The notes beneath the pieces were generated by a model. That model saw nothing but the letters and a program-made list of their open reading frames with translations. It was not told where the DNA came from and ran no database searches. From Lysinibacillus sp. JNUCC-52 (GTDB lineage Bacteria; Bacillota; Bacilli; Bacillales_A; Planococcaceae): 64,000 nt of DNA. The stretch lies in the NCBI RefSeq assembly GCF_015999545.1, contig NZ_CP065546.1:558001-622000 (forward strand), written 5' to 3'. Below, one piece after another: positions 23,275-31,900 of the stretch. The position numbers and the translations under genes are program-made. Positions within the stretch are counted from its first letter, which is position 1. Each line of letters begins with the position of its first letter.

Positions 23275-23709
23275 TTATTCAGATTGAGGCAACATTTTAA
23301 CGAAATATTTTGGGGCTTCCGTAAACCCTTGTCTTATATAAAATCTATGAGCATCAGTTCTTCTTGAATGACAATGTACTTCAACTCTATCGCAATTTCT
23401 TTTTAGAGCTAAATCATTACAATACTCTTCAAGCTTACGCCCTATCCCCCTACTTCTTATGTTTTTATCAACTGCAAAATAACTAATTCTTGCAAAATCA
23501 CCTTTTACAGCTAATTGCGGCATAAAATGAACGGAAATGAAAGCAATAATATTCTTATCCTCTTCAAACACTAGTAATTCCTCATTTGGTTCCGTAAGAA
23601 GTATTTCAATTTTTTCTTTAAGAAAATGTTCTGTATCTGGGTAATCCAACTGTGTTAATAACAATGAAATCTGTTTGTAATCCTCGACTTTTGCTGTTCT
23701 AAGCCCCAT
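23275..23709 (-). CDS. GNAT-family N-acetyltransferase
   Basis: 144 aa. Acetyl-CoA binding motif A: YFAVDKNIRSRGIGRKLEEY (about residues 77-96, the RSRGIG being the R/QxxGxG/A loop), and motif B near FYIRQGF. Substrate unknown. It stands alone between repeat B and ddl. Confidence 0.85.
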   Translation of the reverse strand: MGLRTAKVEDYKQISLLLTQLDYPDTEHFLKEKIEILLTEPNEELLVFEEDKNIIAFISVHFMPQLAVKGDFARISYFAVDKNIRSRGIGRKLEEYCNDLALKRNCDRVEVHCHSRRTDAHRFYIRQGFTEAPKYFVKMLPQSE

Positions 23710-23909
23710 TTATTTCACTCTCCCATCTTTATTTATGACTGTTTATTTCAACTAAACTTCTTCGGATTTAAGAGTAACGCTTCGGAATTTAGATTGAGAT
23801 CCATAACGATCCGCTTCTACTACCGCTATTATTTTGGAGGAATTAGGTATTACTTTTTGAAATGCACACATGTTATGCAAAATATTCACAGGACTAACTT
23901 TAGCACATT

Positions 23910-24821
23910 CTAAATACCATTTCTCCTCACTTTAAGTGAATATTCAATGATTAAGTCAAGTAGCTTATGATAAGGAATATTTGCTCCCTGAGCACTTTTT
24001 GGCAGTAAACTATTTTTCGTCATCCCTGGTAATGTATTAACTTCCATCACATAAGGGATACCATCTTGAATCATCATGTCGATTCGGGCGTAAACACTAC
24101 ATTTCAATGAATTATAGCAAGTCATAGCAGCTAAAGAGACACGGGCCTGTGTTTCGGGAGGAAGCTGAATCACCTCTTCAATCGTAGCCACATCATTATA
24201 TTTGGAGGTATAATCAAAAAACTCTCCCTGATGACGAATCGAAATTACCGGTAAAAGCTTTCCATCCAAAATGGAACAAGTGATTTCTTCACCCATAATT
24301 AGCTTTTCAATTATCACTTCAGAATCCCATTTGAATACTTCTGCAATAGCAGGCTTTAGTGTTTCTTTATCATAAACAATTTTTACTCCCACACTTGAAC
24401 CGCCTGAATTAGGTTTCACAACTAGCGGGAAACCCATTTTATCTAGTTCATCCATTTTCAGTTCTTCCATGTTCGTAAGGTGAATCCAATCCGGTGTTTG
24501 CACGCCTTCAAAGCGGATGATTTTTTTTGAGATATTCTTATCTATGCATAAGCTACTGGACAGTATGCTACTCCCTGTATAAGGAACTCCCATGGTTTCA
24601 AGCGTACCTTGAATAGTGCCATCCTCACCGAATTTGCCATGCAAAGCCAGTAGTGCAATGTCAAGATCGTTTACCTTTTCCACTAATTCTTCTTTGTTCT
24701 CTATGTGAATCGGTACAATTTCATATTTATTTTTATCTAAATGTGCGATCATTTCTTCACCTGTCATAATCGAAACTTGTTTCTCGGAAGAAACCCCTCC
24801 CATAATTACGCCAACTCTCAT
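23910..24821 (-). CDS. ddl: D-alanine-D-alanine ligase
   Basis: 303 aa from ATG 24821 with GGGGGCT in front (a longer frame begins at 24836 inside the previous gene). ATP-grasp protein: N-terminal VGVIMGGVSSEKQVS, LHGKFGEDGTIQG (about 64-76), PLVVKPNSGGSSVGV (about 136-150), and EVNTLPGMT (about 266-274). Makes D-Ala-D-Ala for peptidoglycan. It overlaps the upstream MocR-type regulator, a known ddlR-ddl pairing. Shorter than the main chromosomal Ddl of Bacilli (about 355 aa), so probably an additional, inducible copy. Confidence 0.9.
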   Translation of the reverse strand: MRVGVIMGGVSSEKQVSIMTGEEMIAHLDKNKYEIVPIHIENKEELVEKVNDLDIALLALHGKFGEDGTIQGTLETMGVPYTGSSILSSSLCIDKNISKKIIRFEGVQTPDWIHLTNMEELKMDELDKMGFPLVVKPNSGGSSVGVKIVYDKETLKPAIAEVFKWDSEVIIEKLIMGEEITCSILDGKLLPVISIRHQGEFFDYTSKYNDVATIEEVIQLPPETQARVSLAAMTCYNSLKCSVYARIDMMIQDGIPYVMEVNTLPGMTKNSLLPKSAQGANIPYHKLLDLIIEYSLKVRRNGI

Positions 24822-24825
24822 TTTT

Positions 24826-26283
24826 CTAGCCCCCATAATTATTTTTTAACGTATCCCCTATAATTTTTATCCCCTGAATAATCTCTCTTTCATTCAGCCT
24901 AGAAAATCCTAATCGTAAAGTATGTTTTCCACTGCTGTCCGTGTGAAAAACATTACCAGGTAAGAAAACAACGCCCCTTTGATAACATTTTTCTAAAAGT
25001 TTTTCTGAATCAATATGGTCTTCTAGTTCTATAAAAATATGAAGCCCTCCGTCACCAGTTATTCGTTTGAAAGGAATAAATTGCTTACAATAATGAACGG
25101 TTAATTCATACTTTTTCTTATAGACTGATTTAGCTTTTTTTATATACTTCTCAAAGTATCCATCAATCAAATATTGATATAACACAGCTTGGTCTAATGT
25201 AGACGTATGAATTGTTCGAGCTCTTTTCAAACTTTCTAAGTAATTAATCAAATCTTTATCTGCCAATATCCAGCCAACCCGCAAACCAGGAAAAAGAATT
25301 TTAGAAAAGCTGCTAATATAAATAACATTATTACCTTGGCCAGCGAAGGCTACCAATGATGCGAGATGTGAACCTGAATAACGTAATTCTTCATTAAATC
25401 CATTTTCAATGATAGGAAGCTGGTATGACGAAAATAAATCCATAATTTCTTTCCTTTTTTTTGAAGACGTTACGATTCCAGTAGGATTATGGTAAGACGG
25501 AATTAAGTACGCAAAATCATATTCATTTTTTGATAGGAGTGTTTCCAGCTGACTAATATTGATACCATCATTATCCATCTCAATCCCATCAATTTCGAAG
25601 CCATGTAATCGAAAGAGCTTAAGAGCAGAGTCATTGGTTGGATTTTCACAAATAACACGGCCGCTCTTTTTATTTAAAGAGGATAAAATGAGATCCAGAC
25701 CTTCCGTGAATCCATTGGTAATTAAAATATCTTTATTTCGAGTGTCTACTCCTTTAATTTCCATATAGCGAAGCAAGTATTCGATAAGTGGTTTATAGCC
25801 CTTTGCATATCCATAGTTAAGAACGATGTCTCCTTCAATAGACATCCGATTTAAAAAAGCTCGTTTAAAATTTTCTATATCAAATAGCTTTTCATCGGGT
25901 GCGATACTATTGAATGAAATAATTTCCTTATTCCAGCGTACACCATGTTTTTTAAAGTCCAATTCATCCGCCAAAAAGGTTTGCTCGTTAACTTTTTTAG
26001 TCCAATTTAACTGGATGGATGGGGATTTGATTATCTCCACATGACTGACAAAGTTTCCCTTTCCCTTTACCGCATAGATAAGCCCTTCTTGTTCCAGATC
26101 CGCATAAGCTGTTAGAACGGTGTTTCGGCTAATGGATAATAAAGAACAGAGTTCACGAGTGGACGGAAGCTTTTGGTGCTCAAGTAAATGCCCGTTGGTT
26201 ATCATTCTTTTTAAATATTCCTTAAGTTGTATATATACAGGACGACCTTCCGTAATCTTAAAATCGTTAAACAATCCATTCAT
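24826..26283 (-). CDS. ddlR: MocR/DdlR-type regulator (GntR helix-turn-helix plus aminotransferase domain)
   Basis: 485 aa from ATG 26283; the frame is open to a GTG at 26331, but that lies in the putative operator. N-terminal GntR winged helix (KLPSTRELCSLLSISRNTVL, about residues 38-57), linker, then a class I aminotransferase-like domain with the PLP lysine in SSFSKILFPGLRVGW (about 326). DdlR of Brevibacillus activates a ddl gene using PLP and D-Ala-D-Ala; the overlap with ddl here supports the same role. AAGGAG touches the ATG directly, so a TTG nine bases further is another possible start. Confidence 0.85.
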   Translation of the reverse strand: MNGLFNDFKITEGRPVYIQLKEYLKRMITNGHLLEHQKLPSTRELCSLLSISRNTVLTAYADLEQEGLIYAVKGKGNFVSHVEIIKSPSIQLNWTKKVNEQTFLADELDFKKHGVRWNKEIISFNSIAPDEKLFDIENFKRAFLNRMSIEGDIVLNYGYAKGYKPLIEYLLRYMEIKGVDTRNKDILITNGFTEGLDLILSSLNKKSGRVICENPTNDSALKLFRLHGFEIDGIEMDNDGINISQLETLLSKNEYDFAYLIPSYHNPTGIVTSSKKRKEIMDLFSSYQLPIIENGFNEELRYSGSHLASLVAFAGQGNNVIYISSFSKILFPGLRVGWILADKDLINYLESLKRARTIHTSTLDQAVLYQYLIDGYFEKYIKKAKSVYKKKYELTVHYCKQFIPFKRITGDGGLHIFIELEDHIDSEKLLEKCYQRGVVFLPGNVFHTDSSGKHTLRLGFSRLNEREIIQGIKIIGDTLKNNYGG

Positions 26284-26324
26284 CTCCTTGCTAACATTTT
26301 TACATTCCTGCACTGATTTCAAAA

Positions 26325-26372
26325 GGTCCACACATTATGTATTTTTACTGTCTTGTGGTAGTTGTGTGGAAC
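26325..26372. promoter_or_regulatory. Candidate DdlR operator
   Basis: GGTCCACACA (26325-26334) and TGTGTGGAAC (26363-26372) form an inverted repeat with 9 of 10 bases complementary and a 28-bp centre, just upstream of the ddlR start. Two separated half-sites are usual for MocR-type regulators, though often as direct repeats. Confidence 0.5.
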
Positions 26373-26559
26373 TATCATGTTTTTAAATATGCATTTGTTC
26401 ATTTTATTTTAATACAATATATCGAAGCTTGAAATTTAAAGTAATTGTTATTACAGTGTATCAAGTGAAATTGGAAAAACTTTAATATGCCATCAAGTAA
26501 ATAATGCTAAAATTTGCAGAATTCTCACTAAACAATCTGACCTTCTTCATGAAGAAAGA

Positions 26560-26610
26560 CCCTTTTCTTATCCAAGGAAAGCGCGCGTTTGTTGAACAAG
26601 ATATTTTTTG
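26560..26610. repeat. Short dispersed repeat (GCGC..GTTTGTTGAAC type)
   Basis: Hairpin-forming CTTTTCTTATCCAAGGAAAG followed by GCGCGCGTTTGTTGAAC. It resembles 26928-26972 and shares the GCGCCCGATTGTTGAA-like end also seen at 23227-23243 and (reverse) 38832-38847. Confidence 0.45.
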
Positions 26611-26909
26611 ATTTCTCCTTTTTGTTCAACAATTAAAATATCTCCTCGTTCTTTGGTGGAAAAAATCTTTATACCAACAGGAAGTTAATTCGACATCTCA
26701 TTTTTAAAATCTGTTTTAGCATCATTTTTTGTTTTTATTTCACCGATTTGAACATCTTTTGTTAAAGTCAATTCTTCAACCCAAGCAATATTAGTTTTGT
26801 AGATCACTCCATCATACTGGAAAATGTCAGCATCAGAATCTAATGTTAAAACTTCTTCGGCATCAATACTATCAATTGATACTATTGTAGTTCCCCTTGA
26901 ATATTGCAT
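26568..26909 (-). pseudogene. Small hypothetical protein gene with an in-frame TAA stop
   Basis: The frame gives 74 aa (MQYSRGTTIVSIDSIDAEEV onwards) to a TAA at 26687-26685, then continues in the same frame for 38 more codons (LPVGIKIFSTKERGDILIVE, then QKGEIKKYL to the end). The joined sequence NEMSN-K-LPVGIKIF would result from one A-to-T change (AAA to TAA). An upstream signal or start with ribosome site is not obvious. Product unknown. Confidence 0.6.
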
Positions 26910-26927
26910 CTTGTAAGCATGAATAAA

Positions 26928-26972
26928 GACGCTTTCCTTATTACAGAAAAGCGCCCGATTGTTGAAGAATGT
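26928..26972. repeat. Short dispersed repeat GCGCCCGATTGTTGAA with hairpin
   Basis: CGCTTTCCTTATTACAGAAAAGCG forms a hairpin and is followed by CCCGATTGTTGAAG. It sits just upstream of the damaged gene and could act as a terminator or be a small mobile repeat. Confidence 0.5.
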
Positions 26973-26974
26973 TT

Positions 26975-27266
26975 TTGGACTAAAGCACTCCGTTAGTACA
27001 ATAAGAGGGCTAGTCAGATTTATGCGGATCTACAACGATAAGACTTCAATTTTATACACGATTTTATTCATCAAAGAAGATGGTGCAACATTACTTCAAA
27101 TACTTCAAAACCTTTGCTATTACTGACTTTTATCAAAAGTGCATAAAACAACGCTTAAACAATATTCATAAGAAGAGCCCCGAACGTTGATTTAACAACA
27201 TTAGTGGCCTTAAAGTTCGTCTCCATACTTTTGTTTGGAATATTTTGAATGGTAGTGAATAAAATA
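26975..27266. other. Gene-free stretch
   Basis: Both strands were read; no ORF with a ribosome site and no recognisable remnant. A GCCCCGAACGTTGATTTAAC segment at 27177-27197 is a weak relative of the short dispersed repeat. Confidence 0.3.
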
Positions 27267-27680
27267 CTACCCTTTAGATTTTAGTTCAATGTATGGTTTA
27301 ACAATCTTTTTCATATCCAACAATGTTGCAGGCAAATGACTCTGGTCTATCATAAATTCAAATTCTAGTTTATTTTCTCGACTAGGAAACTCTTGGAATT
27401 TTCCCTCTAGACTAATTTGTCCAAATGAATTAAATTGAAGCGTGAACTGCAACGTGTTATCCAAATTCGAAAATATAATATTTCCTTTTAACGTTTTATA
27501 AGCTTCTTGTAGTTGTGTGTATAACGTAATAAGTTCATCGATCGTAATCCAAATCTCTGCATTCATTACATAGTAATTCCCACTTTGAATGGACACTGTT
27601 CCTTGATTTTGCCAATCTGTTATATCTTCTAAATTAATTTCAATAAAGCCTTGATTTTCACCAAGTTTAATTTTATTCAA
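27267..27680 (-). CDS. Hypothetical protein, possibly WapI-like (immunity-type fold)
   Basis: 137 aa. The ending GQISLEGKFQEF, then KLEFEFMIDQSHLPATLLDM, has the pattern of WapI-family immunity and related single-domain proteins (GxISVxG, LxFEFxxDQSxL). No toxin gene is adjacent. Orphan immunity genes are common in Bacillales, but assignment is tentative. Confidence 0.45.
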   Translation of the reverse strand: MNKIKLGENQGFIEINLEDITDWQNQGTVSIQSGNYYVMNAEIWITIDELITLYTQLQEAYKTLKGNIIFSNLDNTLQFTLQFNSFGQISLEGKFQEFPSRENKLEFEFMIDQSHLPATLLDMKKIVKPYIELKSKG

Positions 27681-27985
27681 AAATCATCACCTCATAACTA
27701 AAATACTACCATAAAAGCTACGAAAGCTTAGTTTTGTTACCTAACTTGCGTTTGGGAACGTTATTTTAAAATCCACGAGCAGCAACGAGATTGAGTAACC
27801 TGTACTGTTCATCTCATTTGTTTTACTCAATAACCAAAAGGACATAAACCAATTTACTTCCCTAGTTTGTTCGTAAAGGAACCTCAACAATATCCGCTAA
27901 TATTTTTTAGATATTTATATTGATTAACAACACGAAATAATAGATAATTACAATCGTACTAATAATTGAAAGTTGAGGGTAAGTT

Positions 27986-28948
27986 ATGCTTAAAAAATTA
28001 AGTTTTACAGTTTTACTTTCTGCTATCCTACTAGTTACATTTACTTTGGGAACAAGTAAAGCACAAGCAGGTTATGCAGATAACCCTAGTAAGTTATACT
28101 ATGATTTAGCGGACCAAGTTTACAATGTCGGAAAGAAAACAAATGCTGAAATCCAACATGCAATCAATCTAGAACATGGTGCAAATAAATTTAAAGTAAT
28201 TGATTCAGTAGACATTAATTCTAATCCAAATCATCCGATGGGTGCACCTAGTTACAATTTAGACCGAACTGGCTTTAAAGCACTGGCTGTTGTTATAAAC
28301 CCAGATAATCCGAACGCTAGTAAAAAACTATTCATTGCCTTTGCAGGTTCAGAAGATGGATCCGATTATGCAACAGCAGCATCGTCATTATTGAATGGTA
28401 GTGTTCCAGGACAATTACATCAAGCACACCTTTATTTAAACTACATATATGATAAATTTGGTTATAAAGATTATCAATGGTATTTCACAGGACATTCTTT
28501 AGGTGGATGGCTAGCAGCAAAGTCATTTTTAGATGTTCGTGCTGGAATAACGATAGTTTCTAACGCAAAATTTACACATTATGGTCCTATCAAAAAGAAA
28601 ACAATTAGCGGAGTATATACTTTCAATGCTTTATCAGTAGCTAAGACACAGATGACTGATACACAATGGACTGCAAATAAAAACGGGACATATGATTCGG
28701 ATGTAAAAAACCTATACATTGAAAATGAATGGTTAAATTCCATATATGATATGCATAGTGACAAAATAGCATATATTGGGGTTAAAGGCGGTGTAGATAA
28801 GTCTATTCCTCATTATAGTACTTTTGGCTATTTACAATTTGGACTATTACGAGATATTGTGGCATATCGAAATTATTCAGACTCATTTTATCCAAATATC
28901 AATAAGTATCATAAATTAACTTATCTTAATGGTTCTGTATTTCATTAA
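27986..28948 (+). CDS. Secreted lipase-like alpha/beta hydrolase
   Basis: 320 aa. Signal peptide (about 1-29, ending SKAQA before GYADNP). Nucleophile elbow GHSLGGW (about residues 169-175, Ser at 171) with preceding DYQWYFTGHS; a family 3 lipase-like fold. The catalytic Asp and His are probably in the C-terminal half (HSDKIAYIG, KSIPHYST). Likely extracellular lipid or ester hydrolysis. Single gene with a strong terminator. Confidence 0.82.
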   Translation: MLKKLSFTVLLSAILLVTFTLGTSKAQAGYADNPSKLYYDLADQVYNVGKKTNAEIQHAINLEHGANKFKVIDSVDINSNPNHPMGAPSYNLDRTGFKALAVVINPDNPNASKKLFIAFAGSEDGSDYATAASSLLNGSVPGQLHQAHLYLNYIYDKFGYKDYQWYFTGHSLGGWLAAKSFLDVRAGITIVSNAKFTHYGPIKKKTISGVYTFNALSVAKTQMTDTQWTANKNGTYDSDVKNLYIENEWLNSIYDMHSDKIAYIGVKGGVDKSIPHYSTFGYLQFGLLRDIVAYRNYSDSFYPNINKYHKLTYLNGSVFH

Positions 28949-28979
28949 AATGCCAATATAGAAAATGAATTTGAAAATC

Positions 28980-29012
28980 TGCCCGAATATCATTATGATA
29001 TTCGGGCATTCC
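28980..29012 (+). terminator. Terminator of the lipase-like gene
   Basis: TGCCCGAATATCA / TGATATTCGGGCA perfect hairpin with an ATTA-type loop; only a short T-run follows. Confidence 0.65.
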
Positions 29013-29205
29013 TAGTTCTGAATATCTCATCTTACCCTCCCCTCCCTCTTTCCTAACAACTAACACCACTATTAATAGGACTCAGTTTCTTATCGTAGAA
29101 CGATTATTTCGACATATAGCTTTCTTAATTGAATCACTTTTCATAAATATATTTAATCGCCGATGTAAGTATCCATCGTAAATTCACATTCTTTCAAGCA
29201 AAAGA

Positions 29206-29235
29206 AAAAGCATCCTCCTAAGAGAATGCTTTTTT
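29206..29235 (-). terminator. Terminator after exon cassette 1
   Basis: AAGCATTCTC / GAGGATGCTT hairpin on the minus strand followed by TTTTCTTTT. Confidence 0.75.
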
Positions 29236-29267
29236 GACATTGTATTTCCAGAACTATCGTTAAGATT

Positions 29268-29576
29268 TTATTGAAAATTAAATGTCCATGTCATTGTCCC
29301 AGTAACACCATTACTACCAGTATAGTCAAAAGTGATATTAACTGGACCTGAACCAACTTTTTTCACATCTAAATACACATGTCCCGAAGGATTAGGTCCA
29401 ATAATTGTTGCAGTTGCTATACTTGTGTTATTACTTCTAGGGTTGCTATAAGTAGCAACTGTACCGTTTTGGCCTGGTATCGCTACGGTCAAGTTTACAT
29501 TTGTAGACATAGCAAAATTCCCAGGTATCGTTCCTCCATCATTGTATGGTGCCGAAATACTTACATTTGGTACGCT
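29268..29576 (-). CDS. Alternative 3' exon 1: Ig-like surface domain without its own start
   Basis: The frame is open from the intron end at 29577 and gives 102 aa beginning SVPNVSISAPYNDGGTIPGN and ending TGTMTWTFNFQ. An internal ATG (29510) has no ribosome site. Repeated beta strands with alternating hydrophobics and Gly/Asn turns fit a bacterial Ig-like domain of surface or S-layer proteins. The exon starts with a Ser codon in the same phase as the other three cassettes. Expression would need splicing to a 5' exon outside this window. Confidence 0.75.
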   Translation of the reverse strand, partial: SVPNVSISAPYNDGGTIPGNFAMSTNVNLTVAIPGQNGTVATYSNPRSNNTSIATATIIGPNPSGHVYLDVKKVGSGPVNITFDYTGSNGVTGTMTWTFNFQ

Positions 29577-29752
29577 ATTCTCGTCTTATACCTTCTATAT
29601 TTCTCAGTTTTATAGCGAGCCTTCACCGTACAGGCGACTTTCATCGCATACGGCGATCCATCAATAATAGATTTTAAACTTATTTCCCCACATTTAATTA
29701 TATGTTTAATTAAGGAAGGTCAATACTGACAAATGTTAATACGAATGTTAGT
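29577..29752 (-). ncRNA. Group II intron 3' segment (domains V and VI), copy 1
   Basis: Domain V at 29655-29622 is 34 nt: lower stem UCGCCGUAU/GUACGGUGA with CGC triad, 2-nt bulge CU, upper stem GCGAU/GUCGC and GAAA tetraloop. Domain VI follows with CUCG/CGAG base and UAUA/UAUA stem, ending GACGAGAAT at 29577. About 95 nt upstream are shared with copy 2 (AACATTCGTATTAACATT, GGGGAAATAAG). No domain I-IV and no reverse transcriptase. Confidence 0.85.
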
Positions 29753-29784
29753 TCATGAAAATTTTTTCTCTTAATAAAAGAAAA

Positions 29785-29830
29785 AGTCATGCAAAACTTC
29801 AGATATTTTTATATCTTGTTTCACATGACT
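29785..29830 (-). terminator. Terminator after exon cassette 2
   Basis: AGTCATG...CATGACT stem (extended by GAAAC/GTTTTG) on the minus strand followed by TTTTTCTTTT. Confidence 0.7.
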
Positions 29831-29922
29831 ATTTCAAATTGTAATTTACATTCTATAAAACTACTGAAATCATTATTTCAAGCTTCAACAATTAATAGAA
29901 CTTTCAATTCTTTACTCTAATA

Positions 29923-30276
29923 TTATTGAATGATAATTGATGACCACCCTAGCCACCCAAACTTCCCTATAGGATTTCCGAAATTATCGAGTAACCCTAC
30001 TCCTGCTGCATTCACCATGTTTGTTAAATTCGATTTAATGATAACATACTTACCAACTACAAGAGGACTTTGTGTTGTAAAAGTAGCAGTCTTTCCATCA
30101 ACACTCCATGTTAAATTAGATACAAATATTTGTGAAATATGGACTGAACTTGTATTCGTATCGGTATTCCATAGTTCAAAATCTGTTCCACTTAGAGTTT
30201 TTGGCATAGGATCATTAAATTCCACAATTATCGTTCCTGACGTAGCGTTTGCAGTTGCGCTTTGAATTGATCCACT
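29923..30276 (-). CDS. Alternative 3' exon 2: SbsA/Big_5-type Ig-like domain
   Basis: 117 aa open from the intron end: SGSIQSATANATSGTIIVEF, then NDPMPKTLSGTDFELWN and a TATFTTQSPLVVGKYVI segment, ending LGWSSIIIQ. FxxPM near the start and 'L..GxY.I...nlt..aG' near the end are the pattern of the SbsA Ig-like (Big_5) domain of S-layer proteins. No start codon with a ribosome site. Same phase as the other exons (354 nt, 118 codons). Confidence 0.8.
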   Translation of the reverse strand, partial: SGSIQSATANATSGTIIVEFNDPMPKTLSGTDFELWNTDTNTSSVHISQIFVSNLTWSVDGKTATFTTQSPLVVGKYVIIKSNLTNMVNAAGVGLLDNFGNPIGKFGWLGWSSIIIQ

Positions 30277-30453
30277 ATTCTCGTCTTATACCTTCTGTAT
30301 ATCTCAGTTTTATAACGAGCCTTCACCGTACAGGCGACTTTCATCACATACGGCGATCCATCAATAATAGGCTTTAAAACTTATTTCCCCACAGATAATT
30401 TTATATAAATTGAAGGAAGGTCCATACTGACGAATGTTAATACGAATGTTAAT
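30277..30453 (-). ncRNA. Group II intron 3' segment (domains V and VI), copy 2
   Basis: Domain V at 30356-30323. Relative to copy 1 the upper stem is GUGAU/GUCGC, where U pairs with G, so the structure is preserved by a wobble. Domain VI base is CUCGU/ACGAG with an AG bulge containing the candidate branch A. The 5' part matches copy 1 closely. Confidence 0.85.
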
Positions 30454-30676
30454 TTTTAAGTTTTTTGTACTTAACAGTAATGGAATACACTACATATACA
30501 GCTCTAAATAATGCAACTAATTTAATTTTTTATAAATCGCGTGCTGTGTTCATTTCTAGAACTTCACTCAATCGCCACCTCTACTTTTGATTTTTCCAAA
30601 TACACTGAGATAAAAAACTATTAGAGCAACGAGATTCACTATTTCCATCTTGATTGCTCTTACAACGCATAATTAA

Positions 30677-30704
30677 AAGCCCTCCACCGCTAGTGGAAGG
30701 CTTT
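30677..30704 (-). terminator. Terminator after exon cassette 3
   Basis: AGCCTTCCACTA / TAGTGGAGGGCT-type hairpin on the minus strand followed by TTTTAATTA. Confidence 0.7.
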
Positions 30705-30727
30705 CTAACTAAAGTTTCTTTACGTTT

Positions 30728-31057
30728 TTAATAATTATTAGTTGTAACATTAATAGTGTTTGTATAATACACATTACCATCCTTAATTCCAACTATTTTC
30801 ACTTCATATTGAGTACCACTATTCAAACCATCAAACATTACTGATGTATCACCAGGTTCTAATATATTATTATCACCTTCAGAATTATCAGTACCTAGGA
30901 TATTTTCTGGATTAACGACATTCCAAAACTCTTCATTTTGTTCTTTAATATGAATCTGAACATTATAGAATCCTGTTGGTACATTGATACTTAATTGTAA
31001 ACCATTTGTATAAGTATTCAATATACTACTTATTTCAAATGGTGTAACCAGTATACT
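30728..31057 (-). CDS. Alternative 3' exon 3: Fn3-like domain
   Basis: 109 aa open from the intron end: SILVTPFEISSILNTYTNGL onwards to NTINVTTNNY. DTSVMFDGLNSGTQYEVKIV (about residues 77-96) is the FnIII-like 'L.pgt.Y.v.v.a' signature. A TTG at 31021 lacks a ribosome site. 330 nt, 110 codons, same entry phase. Confidence 0.78.
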   Translation of the reverse strand, partial: SILVTPFEISSILNTYTNGLQLSINVPTGFYNVQIHIKEQNEEFWNVVNPENILGTDNSEGDNNILEPGDTSVMFDGLNSGTQYEVKIVGIKDGNVYYTNTINVTTNNY

Positions 31058-31240
31058 ATTCTCGCCTTATACAATTTTCTGCTTTATAACGAGTCTTCAC
31101 CGTACGAGCGACTTTCATCGCATACGGCGATCCGTCAGCAAAGAATTCTAAACTTATTTCCCCGTCAAACATAGTAATTTTATTTCTAAATTAAATCAAT
31201 AGAATTTAGAGAAGGTAAAGAAATCTTAACCTTCCTCTAT
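31058..31240 (-). ncRNA. Group II intron 3' segment (domains V and VI), copy 3
   Basis: Domain V at 31130-31097, bulge UC, otherwise as in copy 1. Domain VI base CUCGU/GCGAG, a U-G variant of copies 2 and 4, with a shorter apical part. Upstream a GAAGGT(T)AAG-ATTT-CTT(T)ACCTTC hairpin and TTGACGGGGAAATAAG are shared with copy 4, so copies 3 and 4 form one subtype and copies 1 and 2 the other. Confidence 0.85.
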
Positions 31241-31364
31241 TAGTATTTTTCTTTTGCAATCGAAATCATAATTTTTGTTACAATTTTGTGTTTTTTATTT
31301 TATATTTTATATTTTTTATTTAAAATAATAGAAGAATCAGAATATTAAAGGAGGCGTTTTACAA

Positions 31365-31883
31365 ATGAGAAAATTATTTTTTATGTTGGCTTGTTTGGTT
31401 CTTTTATTCTTTTTCACGGGAAATATAGCTTTTAATGCTTCAACTGTAGTTGCAGCTGAACAGAGTGATGATTTTGCCATTACCATTTTAAATGAAAGTA
31501 CGATGCATTTAGAATTATTAAATGATGAGACAACAATTGAAAACGATGAAGTTGGAAATATAATTGTTAAAAAAGGTGAATATTCAGAGGTATTGCCAAC
31601 CCAAGCAATAGATAGTAATGGGCATGATGTTAATTTAATTTATAAATCAGTTGATAATGGACTGATTATAGAATTACATAACGGTGAACAACCGACTCAA
31701 ACGACTACTTTAGCTCGTTCTAAATGGAAATGTGCATTAGGCGTTCTTGGTGGTTATTATCTTGGTGCAATAACTGGTTTAGGGGTTGGTATTGGTGCTG
31801 GAACTGTATTACCTGGTATTGGAAATGCGGTTGGTGCTGCGGGTGGAGCTATGTCAGGTGCATCATCCTCTTGTTTTGATTAG
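31365..31883 (+). CDS. Secreted protein with a bacteriocin-like Gly-rich hydrophobic C-terminus
   Basis: 172 aa; AAGGAGGCG ribosome site. Signal peptide (about 1-31, ending VVAA before EQSDD), an acidic middle region, then KWKCALGVLGGYYLGAITGL and a Gly/Ala-rich stretch ending GASSSCFD (about 119-172) with only two Cys, one at each end. Glycine-zipper patterns flanked by Cys are typical of membrane-active bacteriocins released from a larger precursor (halocin C8-like layout). The next gene is a small membrane protein, a plausible immunity partner. Not similar to a family I can name with certainty. Confidence 0.6.
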   Translation: MRKLFFMLACLVLLFFFTGNIAFNASTVVAAEQSDDFAITILNESTMHLELLNDETTIENDEVGNIIVKKGEYSEVLPTQAIDSNGHDVNLIYKSVDNGLIIELHNGEQPTQTTTLARSKWKCALGVLGGYYLGAITGLGVGIGAGTVLPGIGNAVGAAGGAMSGASSSCFD

Positions 31884-31900
31884 CGTATTGGAGGAATTGT

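Noticed and set aside
29379-29615. Rightward ORF opposite intron copy 1 and exon 1
   Set aside because: No ribosome site, and its length is explained by the coding strand of the exon and the conserved intron sequence.
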